NCBI GenBank assembly: GCA_000708835.1
Contig: DF237018.1
Location: 124,001-188,000, forward strand
Length of the DNA stretch: 64,000 nucleotides
Direction: 5' to 3'
Origin: Klebsormidium nitens
Taxonomy: Eukaryota > Streptophyta > Klebsormidiophyceae > Klebsormidiales > Klebsormidiaceae
The notes below the pieces were generated by a model. That model had not been told where the DNA came from. It was given only the letters and a program-made list of their open reading frames with translations, and did not search any database. This document shows, piece by piece, positions 46,133 to 58,300 of this stretch. Numbering within the stretch: position 1 is the stretch's first letter; each line of letters starts with the position of its first letter. A program made the translations under genes and the position numbers.

Positions 46133-47854
46133 GCTTGCGGAAAACCGTACAGGGGTAAACAGGGGTGAACAGGGGTATTGTGTTCGAGGACTTTAGGTCC
46201 TTCGTTCTTATATCGAATTTCCGAGATCCACAAAGTGACACTTGAGCTGGTGATTAGTCGGGAGGAACGCAGCAACGCTGCTTCGTTGCCGTTCCGACGG
46301 TCGAAGTCGGGCGTAAACACTCGATAAGCCCTTTGGACTATCTAGATCAACTCTTCTGAGCCTCTCCTTTGATGCCGCGCGCTACATAGGTCATGAAACT
46401 GATGAAGTAATGAGGCATCATCAATGCTTAACTTTTAGAAGCCTCAATAGAAATTTCTATCAGAAGACTTGGGCCCGCGGCGCCGTGCTAGCTAGCAAGG
46501 TACGTAGTTTCAGCACCAATATACTGTTTGATAGGGCAGCGAACAGACTTACACGGATCGAAAGATCCCAACTGTTTGTCAGTCTTCAAGCAGAAGATAG
46601 AAAAGCGGGGTGGAGACGAAACCAACCCCATAACACTGTCGAGCTTTATATCAGAGTCAGGACCAAACGATTGGCAACACGTCAGGGCAAGGTCCGAGTC
46701 GCATGTGTGATATGACAGGTTAATATATGAACACGTACAGGCGGCCCTTGAGGCCCGCCTTCGGCTTCATGCTAAATGCCAGTCGAGGCGCCACTCTAAT
46801 TGGCGGCAATTAAACCTTGGCATGAGTCGCAGCTAAAGTGACAAGAGTGCACTAAACCTCCGAGGCTCGGCAACTTAGGGGCCGGTCACCTCCCTAGTGC
46901 ATTCGCACATGAACACGTGCAAACCTTAGCTCCTCAACGCGGTACGTGTATACCGTCTCAACCGGACACATACAAATTCTTTGTATGACATTCAACTGAC
47001 GTGGCAATAGGAAATAGCATGTCGAGGTAACGGCATGGTGAACACAAGAAAGCTTAGGCTGGGTTGGAAGCGACCGTCCATCTTTTGACGTGTACTTGTT
47101 TGAACTTACGTCTATCGTAAACACCTCGTATCAAATCCTTCAGCCGCCCACGTGATGCACACGAATGGCACAGTTTTCGGCGCTTGCTACAGGTCAGATA
47201 TGCTGTTTTTCGATTTTGCCAGATGCATCATGCAGGTCTCGATCTACTTCAAACAACGATGAAGGAGCAACAATGAAGGAGCAACTCGTCACTCAGACGA
47301 TACATGATGGCGCAAAGGCGTTAAGAGGGATTTGTTAGCTCAATTCAACAAACTTCTGATGGCAGGATAGTACCTGATGGACAAGTGGAAAGGGGATAGC
47401 ACCAAAGTGGCGTCAAAGCCTTGACGCACAACGAACATTCAATTCAATTAGTCGTCAAACTCTTTGAACTTAGCGGTAGATGTACGAGGCATGGTTTAAA
47501 TGCTTGTAGCGTACTCGATTCAGATTCTGCAGCTAAGTGCCCTCGATTCTAATGGCTCAATGGCAGATGGATTCCCTGCGGCGGCCGTTCCCAACTTAAC
47601 CGGACCCATGGCAAGAGGAGGTTGTTCTGCACGAAGCCTGTGACGAGAGCCTGTTAGAAACCATTAGCAGGAGCCTAAACACCGTGTAAGTCTAAATCCA
47701 AAAGCTTGCATGTTTTTCACTACATCCTGCTCCACAAACCTCAGCCAGAGACCTTCTGAGAGTTGACACGGCTGCCGAATTGCTCCGACTGGCTAAGAGC
47801 ATTATCTGTTGAACCGCTGAGCAGATTGAAGAACGGAAATCGTACCTTTCAATC
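46133..47854. other. Convergent intergenic region between GH16-A and MYND copy 3
   Basis: About 1.7 kb. I see only short frames and a small CAGGGGT(A/G)AA triple repeat near 46150-46178; there is no recognisable gene. Confidence 0.4.
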
Positions 47855-49742
47855 TCACTTCAAAGCGTCCTTCTCGGGTTTCGAGCGCTGTCTGCCTATC
47901 CCTGCCTGGCAGCGCAACTTGTGGCCGTCCTTCCAGGCAACCTTTTGGCAGTCTGGAACTTCACGGCGCCCGTCAGAGGAGTCAGAATTTACGTCCCTTC
48001 GATAGTCGTAGCTCCACAGCATAGGACCTCACCCTTGAGTTGATACAAAAGGCTGGCATAGTGGGATAGAAGTCAAGCGAATGGCATATATGTTGAGTTT
48101 AAACCACAAAGATTTGGGGGCTAAGAGCACAGATTACTGTTTGACAACTCAGTTCGTCAAATCAAAAGCCAAAGGATACAATTGTCACTACTATAATGCT
48201 TCAAAAAGGTTTCACAGAGCTTCAGTAAGAGATATCAGGGCCCTTACTTCTGGAGCAGTAAACCGCCAGACGGCACCCACTGCAGACCTTGAACTCGCAC
48301 GAAGTGCTCTCCACATTTGAGCAGCTTGAGCGGGAACATTTTCTGCAGGGCCGCTTCCGAGCCTCGAGGTCCCCATCATCTGGTACGTACGAAACATGTG
48401 CCGTGTCTGGGACGTAGTTGAGCGGTGTGTCAATGGTGTTTCGAAAAAGACTGGCTGGAAATTCAGAGTCCGGACCGCATTTGTTTGAGGCTACGTTGAG
48501 TCTTTCGGCTGTAAAGATCTCGCGCAGCTGTTCCCTCCTCGCCATCGCATTAGGAGACGCGCGTACCAGTCTCTTAAGATTCTCTTGCTGCTTTGGTGTC
48601 AGATGCTCTGTCAGCCGCTCGTCGCTGATTATCCCAAACCGCTCGTTCATAGCCGCAAGCATGACGCAGACGATCCTCTTTTCATTCCCGCCAAGATCTG
48701 GGCATGCTGCTAATGCCAAGAGGGCCGGGAGAACGTGCTCTGCTTTTGCGCTGGCTCCAAGCTCACAGAGCTTACCTACTACAGCCTCTGCTTGACCCTT
48801 CTGCATTATCAAAACCAAAAGATGCACGGCCACAATGATCAGAACTGCCTCTTGAGTCTCCGCCAGAGTCCTCAAGACGACCCCGATGATATCATCCAGG
48901 TATTCTGAGAGATCGCACGCGGAAGAAAGATGGCTGAAGCAGTAGAGAGTACAGTTCGCCATTCGGCTCGAGAAGTCTCTTTCGACCATGCAGTCCTGCA
49001 GAACCTGACGAAGAAGGACCTTCCGGCTGCTTAACTTGTCCTTGGCACGATCAAAGCAGCTGACAAGGGAAACCAGCACAGAAAGACTGGATGCTCTGAC
49101 TTCATTCCTTAGACGCTCCAGGAAAGCTGAAATGCCCGGTACCAGATCTGATTCTTTGACGAGAGAGACCGCTGGTAGGGCGAAGTAGGCTCCTTCGAGG
49201 ACCAAAATGAGGTCATAGATGCCTTTCAGGACGAAACGCGCCGTTCGAGCATCCAAGATGAGAACATGAAGCAGCCGAAAGCAGATGTCCACCTTTGACA
49301 CCACGAAGTACTTGACATGTTTAAATTTATCCTGGCTGCTGATCTTGGGGAGTATGTAGAAGTCGCCTTCTGACTGCGCTGCTTTCAAAATTCTGTTGAC
49401 CTCATCCAGCACGCCCTGTTCCAGCACATAAGCTGCGAAACCTGCGCAGGGTGCATGTCCCTTAGGTATCCCCATGCGATTTAATACTGCCCTAAATCTA
49501 AACAAGGCAAAGGACCTTGCTTCTCTGTCATTGGACTGCAGTTCTTTAAGAATATTGCCAAACCATGCACTGCTTTCTGGCTTGCGCAGGTCTATTTCCA
49601 CAGCTTTCTCCTCTGTCAGCAGCTCTCCCATCTCTTTCAGACCGAGCTTTGAGAAGCTTTTTGGCAGGATCCTTGGCTGCAGAGGTTTCACAGCATCAGC
49701 AGGGAACCCCTCTCTCTGCGCGCTGGCGCCGCTGGAAGCCAT
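47855..49742 (-). CDS. MYND zinc-finger protein, copy 3 (intact)
   Basis: Two exons (minus), 49742-48248 and 47952-47855, give 530 residues. It begins MASSGASAQREG and carries the full N-terminal segment DAVKPLQPRILPKSF that is broken in copies 1 and 2. A helical, armadillo-like body follows (residues about 60-450; the fold is an inference). The complete MYND finger is at 466-513: CRKC, VCSGC, YCSRNC, then AWKDGHKLRC encoded across the intron. The intron sits at the same place as in the other copies (between YCSR and the next ligand). This copy shows no lesion and is the reference for the family here. It is transcribed away from GH16-B and lies between the two GH16 genes. MYND fingers recruit partner proteins, often in transcriptional control; the partner is unknown. 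Confidence 0.86.
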
Positions 49743-49854
49743 TCTGTTCGTCTCTCAAGCTTGCTGAGCGCTCGTTAGCAAGCGCATATGCTCTTAAAGT
49801 GATTCGTCATATGAATCATTCTGAGAAATCGAGAAAGCGCGGTTGACTGTGGTG

Positions 49855-49985
49855 AACGGCCGGCCGCGTGCACTCATAGCAGGCCGGCCGCGCCGCGCTA
49901 ATCGATCGCGCGCGGTAACCAAGGGGCGCGGCCGCGGCACTGGGCGCGGCGCGGCTGCACTTGGAGCGTCACGGTCGCCCTAGGG
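49855..49985. other. CpG-rich block upstream of MYND copy 3
   Basis: A run of GGCCGGCC, GCGCCGCGC and GCGGCCGCGG motifs starts about 115 bases before the MYND copy 3 ATG. It may be promoter-associated. Compare the block at 340-460 before copy 1. Confidence 0.35.
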
Positions 49986-50846
49986 TCGCATCAGCAGTGA
50001 GCTTGAGTCGCCTTGCCTAGCGCTGCAGGTATTTTATCTGCACGCCCGCGATTATTTCGGGCGCCTCCCTGAAGCCCCGCCAAACAGCGGCCAGCTGTTA
50101 TTGAAGTGGACCTGCCACCTCGAAACACGTCAAGGACGCCAAAGTAAACAGCTGCTCAGCTGAACGCAACGTGCGGCTGTGATCAAGGCCTCTATTGATA
50201 AAGTATCAGTGAGCTGCAGGCCATGATACTCGGCCACTGATGAATCTTGCAGAGTCACGAAGGCCAATTTCTAGGAACTAGCGGAGACGGGGCCTGCCAA
50301 AGACCCCTAGTGGTCGAGATGTTTCGACGCTTTCCGAGGCGGATGGTTTTGAAGGAAGTGAGAGAATTGTATTTAAGAAAGGAGCATCAGTCACCTTTTC
50401 TTTCGCCCTTTGACGTCGTCTTCCGTTTCTGTTCTGTGAAGATGCTTACAGAGGGCTTCCCTTGATTGAAGAGTGCTTCTCAACAAAGACACGCTCTGGT
50501 AGTTCTAGGATTGTTTTGGAGCAGAAACCTGAAAAGCACCAAGGACTGATTCGACTGGTGACAGGTAGATCTTTAAAACACTTCTTGAAAGGACCAAAGA
50601 TTCATGGTCTAGGACTGAGATTCGCCCGTCTCATCAGCTCCTAGGACGCCTTGCCAACCATTTCCTTGAACAACCCCGCAGAAACCTGCGAGCCACCTCT
50701 CAAGCAGCAACCTTACATGAAAAAGAGGCTCTTTTCTGACCCCGCCCCGACCTTTCGCAAGAAAGCCCGCGAGAGAAATCATTCTCCTGCCCCAATCCTT
50801 TCTGCAACAGGCCGGGCTGCTGTTTTGCCCATCTCTTCTTGAAAAA
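49986..50846. promoter_or_regulatory. Divergent region upstream of GH16-B
   Basis: No gene was recognised. Short frames at 50247-50465 and 50651-50842 have no known domain; the second could be an upstream ORF in the 5' leader of GH16-B. Confidence 0.25.
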
Positions 50847-53302
50847 ATGGCGGCATCTCCGGCGGTCGTTCATCTGATTCTGGCTCTGTTCACCACCCTC
50901 TTCACCTCAGGTACGCACTATATTCTTGCACAAGTGAGATACGGAAGCGGTCACAAGCTATCCTGTTGACTTCTCTTCCAAGCGCAGAGGCTAGGCCGCC
51001 ACGGCGGCTCGATCTACTGAGATTTATTGAGATCAAGAACCTGCTTTAAAATGTTACATCTGAAGAAAGATCAAATGGTACCTGCTTGAAGCTTACCTCA
51101 CCTAAATGACGCCCTTCTAAGCCCTTGTTCTTCTTACTGCAGGGTCAAGCATTCAGATTGAATGGGCGGGGCGCACTGTGAGTCATCTTTTTGAGCTCTC
51201 ACACTGTTGCACCTTTTGTCTTGCCTTATGCAGATCTGGATGTTTTGAACGAAGCTGCCAATCGGCTATGTTGCACGTCTCTTGATCCTGCTAGGTCTTC
51301 TCCGTTCGTGTGATGTTCCGCCCACTCTTAGTTCCAGTGTTCCCGTTCGCTTCTGCTGGTTAGAGACTTCTGACCCTTGTGACCTTCCTGGACAAGTATT
51401 GAACTGCGCGAGCTTCGTAACTTGGTACACGACCTGTTGACAAGATGCTGTTCACTTCATTTCAAGGTCGCGTAAGCGACCGTTGAATAGATTCTTTGCC
51501 CGCGCTTCGTTCTTCTTTTACGTTCGCCATACCTGGTCGGGAAAATCGTCGCGTTACCACCGAGAAGCCTTAAAAGTTTGCCCAATCGACACAGAGCACT
51601 CGTACACTTCTTGAATGGAATCTTCAGCTCGTAAAAAGGCAATAGATATTGAGACCAGCATGAAAACCGCCAAAACCCAAGAACGCTGAGACTTTTGCAG
51701 TGGAACGTCCGCGACACGAAAGGCACTTTGTCTGGTCCTGGCCCGAACTACTTTTCGGACTCCCCCGAACACGTCACGGTTGACTCGAGAGGCAACTTGA
51801 GGCTTCAGGTGACCAACACCAGTGGAAAGTGGGTGTGCGGAGAACTGTCGCTGCCAAGAAGTCTCGGCTACGGCACGTGAGCAGTGCTCCCGGTTTTTCA
51901 TCAGCTTTTCTTCCCTTTCGCCATCGAACCTTTCTGACGGATTTGAAGCAAACCCTGTCTGCTCTGAAACGCTGCAATTCTAACGCGGACGTTCGCAGAT
52001 GAGGCGGCGTTCAGGACATGAGTGAAGCACAAAGAGATCAAAAATTTTTACAGCTCAGAATGTGCGCTGAATTGCTTCTTAACTTGTCCAAACGAAATAG
52101 CAGAACCCGTTCTGATTTTGCACGAAGGATTCTGACGTCATGTTTTCCCTACTCCTTTACAAAGCTGAGGACAGGAAGCAGCCATCTCTGCCGGCGACCT
52201 TATAAGCACTGGCAACAGACCAGGCTGAAAAGGGGTTTCCGTGCTCTTCCACTGTTCCGAAATGCAATATGAATGTGACAGTGCCTCTCGCTGTGTTTCC
52301 GCTCTCAACCCCTTCCCCGACGTGCTTTCAAGTCTGTTGTTAGGATTTCGACTATCCTCGACCCGTCATATCTTCGTTTGACTACTCCTCCGACTTCGTT
52401 CTCAGGAGACAATTCACCCGCTTCAAAAAAGAGCTTCCGTTTCGTATCTGCAGCTACGAATGGACAGTGACGTCAGACGCCGGCTATCTCGAGAACAACG
52501 TCATCCTCGGCCTGTTTACATACGCAATGAATCCCGAACAAAATCACAGGGAGATCGACATCGAGTTTGGCCGCTTCGGCCTGTCTCCTGCCAGGGACCC
52601 GACAAACGCCCAATTCGTTCTTCAGCCGTTCAACGCGACTGGCCACCTGCAGGCGAGATGCTTTCGTCACCATCTCTTGTTGAGAAAAGCAAGGGGAGAC
52701 TTAAGCCTTTTCTTTGAGAACTCTGATCTTTCTGCTCTGATACGTTTCTTTCGATTGGGTCGATTGTGGAACGCGCTTCGCCTGGCGGAAACTTCGTTGC
52801 AATTTGTAAGAAGAAGACGTCGACTCTTTTTCTGGTTTGCCACAAAACGAAGCAGAGATGCCCATAGACCCCCCACAAACCGCCAATTCATCACCTATTT
52901 CAACCCGCGTCTCTCACCGTTTCCTACATCAATAACTTCTCACGACAGGCCAAACGGCCCATCAGAACCTTACCTCAGCCAAACGGCCCATCAAACCTAT
53001 ACCTCAAACGCACCCTATTTTATTTCCAACTGCAGAGATGGTATGCACCCCCCGTTTCCGCGTCATCCCCCCCCCTCGTCGTGTCCTTCACGTGGACCCC
53101 CGGGCGGATCGACTGGGAGGCACGTCAGGCTGAGCTACTCTTGAGCAGCAAGACTTACGCGGCCGGGGATGTGCCCACTCCAGGACCGGAACTCACGGTC
53201 ATCAATTTGTGGGTGTACAAATCCAGGGGGATTACTGGGCCGATCAATGGGAAGGGTGCGACGGTGTACCTGTCGGACTTTATCTTCACGCCGTGCTACT
53301 AA
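50847..53302 (+). CDS. Secreted GH16-like (concanavalin-fold) protein, copy B
   Basis: Five exons, 50847-50910, 51143-51177, 51701-51876, 52454-52652 and 53036-53302, give 246 residues. Exons 2, 3 and 4 have exactly the same lengths as in copy A (35, 176 and 199 bases). It starts with a signal peptide (MAASPAVVHLILALFTTLFTS) and has EWAGRTW, GPNYFSD, KWVCGE, SLGYGTY and HREIDIEFGRFG (Glu125, Asp127, Glu129), so the GH16 catalytic signature is intact. The C-terminus is GATVYLSDFIFTPCY. The donor of intron 4 is CAG|GCGAGA, a GC-AG intron; the copy A alignment and phase fix this site. Secretion and polysaccharide cleavage or transfer are inferred from family knowledge. A scrap of a third copy lies 465 bases downstream. 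Confidence 0.88.
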
Positions 53303-53766
53303 CGTTTTTGTCAAAGCACCTTGTAAGATAGGAAAACTGTCCTTGAAATGTGTCTCAAAGTCCCGAGCCGTTCAGCATCTCGTGAAGCCGGAGACCGCAT
53401 ACTACAGTGAGCTGAGTCGATAACAATTACACACTTGGAAGAATGCTCCAGTAGAAGGTATCAGAAGTGAGTGCTTCTTAGCTTCAGAGAAAGAGGATCG
53501 GAGGGAGCATGTGAGAAGGGATCGATGACGCCCTCCAATCAACAAGTCGACTTGTAGAAACAAATTCATGCAGTCCATAGTAGCTAATGTGACTCACTCT
53601 ATGCACATAATTAAGTGAGCCTGCTCGACTGAGTTATAATAAATACGCTGACGACATGATAGATGTACGTATGATGTCGCCGCTCCCTCTCATAACAATT
53701 AAACTCAAGTGTACCGTGTATTAAATGCTGCTGTGAATACATGTGCAAAACTAGGGCGGTCTCTCA

Positions 53767-53832
53767 GGGCCGACCAACGGGAACAATGCTACGTTGTACC
53801 TGTCGGACTTTACCTTCGCGGCGTACTACATG
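53767..53832 (+). pseudogene. 3' fragment of a third GH16-like gene
   Basis: About 66 bases encode GPTNGNNATLYLSDFTFAAYY, closely matching the last 20 residues of copy B (GPINGKGATVYLSDFIFTPCY). The stop codon is lost and no upstream exon of this copy is visible nearby. It is a relic of a tandem duplication. Confidence 0.72.
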
Positions 53833-54147
53833 CGAAGAATCATCTGTTACTGGAAGGCAGCGTTTCTTTGCAAGATGAGTTTCGAAATCAGGATCTCGTG
53901 AATTAGGGGAAGGGTAAATATTGAAAGTTGAACGATTACACGCCTGATGAATGATTTGCTTGCTCAAAGATCGCCCTTCGGGAGAACACGCAATTCAGAA
54001 GACCTTTATAACCTGGAGTCTTAGAAAGCTGGGGACGCCTTCAATCGAGAACCGCAGTACTTTAATAGTGATAAGGATCTAATAGTAATAACGAAGAGCA
54101 ATCTCCTGGTCTAATCAACACTAAAACCGTAAGTACTGACGGACTTT

Positions 54148-54194
54148 CTCCGCACCCGAACCCACCCTAACCACCATACCAACACCACCCGTCC
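54148..54194 (-). repeat. Dispersed G/C-rich box, copy 3
   Basis: It begins CTCCGCACCC, contains CCCACCCTAACCACC and ends CACCCGTCC. It is the closest match to the reverse complement of the box at 23124-23169, 31 kb away. Confidence 0.6.
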
Positions 54195-55357
54195 TCGTCG
54201 AGTCCTTTTACTTACAGTCGATTCGTCGTCTGATGACCATATATGCTAATGCTTCGCGTAACTTTAATCGGGCCTTCGTTGGATTCTGCATCCTGAGTCC
54301 GGATCCGACTTTGCATGATCAAGACGACACGTGCAGGCGGCCGCCTGACAAGTTTAGAGGCGCGCCAGCACACTTGCGCGGCTTCAGCCAGACCAGGCTT
54401 GCCAGCTAGAGGCCCGTCGCATGCGGGTCGCGGCTGCGACCTGAGTCTTGATCCAAGAGATTTAGCAAGTTGCATGCATTCGCATTTGCACCGTACTTCG
54501 ACCGCTCACTGCTCAACCACTCAGTGACTTCCATCGCGTGTCATTGCGGAGGCTCAATTAAGATCAAACGTCGACATATTGGCGTATGCGTTACTGCAAT
54601 ATTATGGTCAGTATCTCGCTTTGCAATCAGACCACTTTGCTGTCAACTCGAATCCACGTACGAATTACCATCCATTCAATGCAATTTCTTACTCATCATT
54701 ATATGTGAAACAAAGTCGATTGACATGCGGCCTCATAAGAACATTTGAATGAATCGCGTGCGGCCTGAGCAACGTTAAGCTATACAAAGCTAAGGGCCCG
54801 GCCCGGCCGCCGCCGGCCGGGCATCGAAGCTGGGGGTGCAGGACATTAACCAATCAAGCTTCCTTCATCTGCCAAACCTTCTAAGTTTTTGGCGGCTGGC
54901 GCAGCCGCGCGCCTGATTGCATCCTAATCGTGGGCGGCCGTACTGTTGGACGTCACGATCTAGTAGCCTTAATTGGATACTTCTAATTTTCACTGCAAGC
55001 TTTGGCAGCTTCGGCGGGACGTTTCGCTGTGCCGACAATGAGTCAAACCCTAGCTACCGTAGTACGTAGTAAATGAACCATGGCCAGAACGAAATGCAAC
55101 ATTTTCTCAGTCCATTAGCAAAGCGTCTGCATAAACTTCTTGCGTCAAGTCCAACGGGGCAATTGTCAGGTCGAGTACCCCTATGTACACCGGGCACTGC
55201 ACACAAAATACATCGTAGACTGGATTCTACGGCGACATGAACAATGATTATTTGAGGAGCGCAGGACGGCGCTTTATCCACACACTTGAGACTTGCCCCG
55301 TGCCAGCAGAACCCGAATTCCATGCAACACTGTGTTAGTATTCTTGAAGACCCGCAA

Positions 55358-58300
55358 TTAGGCTTGCGGCTCCGTGCCGTCATTCAAAGCGCAGCAGACC
55401 GTCGCTTTGTGGTGCCCGCTGTAAACACGAATTGCCTCGCCGGTGCTCAGCTCCCATAAACGTGCAGTGGTGTCCGATGAAGCTGCGGGGCAATGATTTT
55501 GGTCGGTACCGTACTCTCGCGAGGTCAGGTTTTGACAGCGTTTGCATACTGCATGGACGAACTCCCTGAGAAACGACTTCCAGATTACGACGAGCGTCAG
55601 CTCCTTCTACGGGCCATTTTCGATGGCCGGAGGAGCAAGGCCGTTTCAAAAGGTATCGCTTATTACGCCTTCTTACGGCAGAGAATTCGAGGAGGGGAAA
55701 GGAGAAACACAGTCCCCTGACATGTCGTGCCGCTCTTCTTTCCTGACGGGGCGCAAAGTCAACGACCCGAGGGAAGAACTCTGAAGTAGATTAGACCTTT
55801 CCCACTTCTAACCAGCGGTCAAGCGGTAGCGACGATATTAGAGGACCGGTGATCAGGACGTCTTACCTGTGACTAGATACGCCCCATCGACCGAGAAGAC
55901 GCAATCCCACACCCACCGCTGATGACCTGCATGCGGTATAGAGTTGTTAAGCACTCTCGTTCAATACAGCCGCTCATGATGTGGCGGTTAATCTTCCTTG
56001 TACGAGTTTGCACAGGTATCGGGACTCAGTGCAGACGGCCATCTCGCTCTGGTTCAGACGGCTTCAAAGCATGTTGAACAAAACTTGTATTGGGGGCTCT
56101 TTTCGTGTAGGTCACAAGCATGTGCGCTTTAGCTGAGCAAACAATCTCGCCGCGACTGATTATCAACGTCGCGGCTAGATTACAGTTTAAGGGACATCCA
56201 CGTATGACATATTCTGTGACGAAGTACAATAGCAACGGAGGGTTCACGTACTGGACAACACGTACGTAGATTAATTACGTGGGGGCCGTAGATTAATCCC
56301 CCACTGAGGACGGCGAATCGTTGACGACGGGGCCATGATGATCGATCCCACTCACCCACAAGCGTCTTCTCGAGGCCGAATCCGTCGACGTTCCAGATGC
56401 GCACCGTGTGGTCGGACGAGGTGGTGGCCAGGTACCGGTTGGGTTCGGAGAACTCGGGGCTAAGCAAGCACTTGAGGATGTACCCGTTGTGCGCGTGCAG
56501 CTTGTGCAGCGGCTCGAAGTTGGTCGTCATCTGCACCGAATATTGTCAGTGGCTTTCCTTCTTGGTGTTTGCATCTTTGCATCTCTGCATCTTAGGTCTA
56601 AGGTAGCAGATGTTTCTACGATTTCAAATCTCCACAATAAATCCGTTCTGCCCGTACAGCTTCGCAGCGGCATGAAGTCGGTCGTCATTTTGTTGGGAGA
56701 CGGACATCAGACTCCTCTATCGGAATACTCGGAGAGCTGGCTTATTAGATCGAATCCATATGGAGGCGGTTCAAGCGTCGAGTGGACCTCTGATCGTTAC
56801 AGAAGGTGCCGCCCTTGTGCTGATTCGAAATTAGTCGTAGCCTGCAAGGGCCAGCTCCCAAGCAAATCGTACTCTGAGATGCGAAAGTTGGAACGCGTCT
56901 AAAGATTCTCGTTCTAACTTTCGAAAACTCTGATTTTGAGAGTCGAGTCCTCAGGTCGAGGATTCTTCAGCTCGAGACCGATCGTCATCTTAGGAGACAA
57001 AGAGAGCGCACACACGAGGCGTTGCAAGGGTCATTAGCTTGGCGAAACACCCAGCACACCGTTCCAAAGGGCTATTCAGACCCACCTTGCTCCCCTTCGA
57101 CAGGCGCCACACATAGCACGTCCCGTGGTTATTTGCCGCAACCACGAGGCTCCCATCGTACATCACCGTCAGCGACCGAATGGCGGTATCGACTTCCGGA
57201 ACGAGCTCGCAGCTGCACGAGTTCGCGTTCAGGTCCCACACTCGGATGTTCCCGTTCTGGTCGCCGGAAATGAGCTCCGTTTGGTTGGGGTGCAGAACGA
57301 CGGTGTTCACCGCTGCGCGGCTCTCGTACTCGCGCTGGCATCCGGGAGCCCTGGACGAGAGAAGTGAAAACTAATTTACTATGTATTTCACTGGGTCTAG
57401 ACCCTAGGTAAGAAGTTCGATTGAGTAGGGTGCAGGGTAAAGCAGGTCGGTGTGAATCGCGTGCAGACTCTGACACTCGCACTGCGGTCCGCAGGCCCTG
57501 GATAGCAAAGTTTCGCAGCTGGTTGATGTCCTGATTATCTGGACTAAAACAATGTCAGTCAGGAGGAGATGGTGTTTACCGACGCGCAGCTTTTGGCATG
57601 CAGTGGTCCTGGAGAAACGGGTTTCGAAACTTCGTTTCAGTGGTGTCTGGTTCAAACCCTGGTCTGGAGCCTGGACTCGAGCCTTCGTCTGCTGCAGTCT
57701 GAATGCACGGTGGATAGTGGCGCTTATTTCCTTCTCGTGTCACACCGAAACGAGTGCTGTAAGACTGGTGGGCCCTATTTCGGACGTTTTCCATCCTGGA
57801 CGAGCAAAGCCGAGATCCAAGTTCTGGCTATGAGACCAATCGCGGCCGCACGCGCACTTGTGTAACATGTGTCTCGCGCATCTCGACATCTGACAATACC
57901 TTCAAGGCGACATCAGAAACCGATGCGCTCGAGCAGCCGCAGACTAGGTTACCTTAGTTCAAAATCGATTTTTGGGTTTGCCCATCCGAAGAAACAAACT
58001 TTCCGAAAACGGGCGAACCAGTCTTATCCACTCGTCAGAGAAGAGTAATAGAGCTACAGAACTCTTCAAATTGGTACCCAAATGGCATCTTACCAGGATG
58101 TCAATTTTGGCACTGGGGAAATGGAGTCTCCTCAGAACCTTATGAGAACACCATCTTGGCCTGTGCTTTGCAATCCTCCTCTCAGCAATTGTCAAATAAC
58201 CCCCAATCAGAATCCCTTACTATCAGACTCTTAATCAAAAAGGGGCGTAGCACAAACTCACCTGAGGTCCCATATCTTCACCGTGCCATCCTCCGATCCC

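Larger units (their letters stand above)
53303..55357. other. Convergent intergenic region of about 2 kb
   Basis: It holds the GH16 fragment (53767-53832), the third dispersed C-rich box (54148-54194) and two CG-rich blocks (about 54340-54440 and 54780-54830). I found no gene. Confidence 0.4.
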
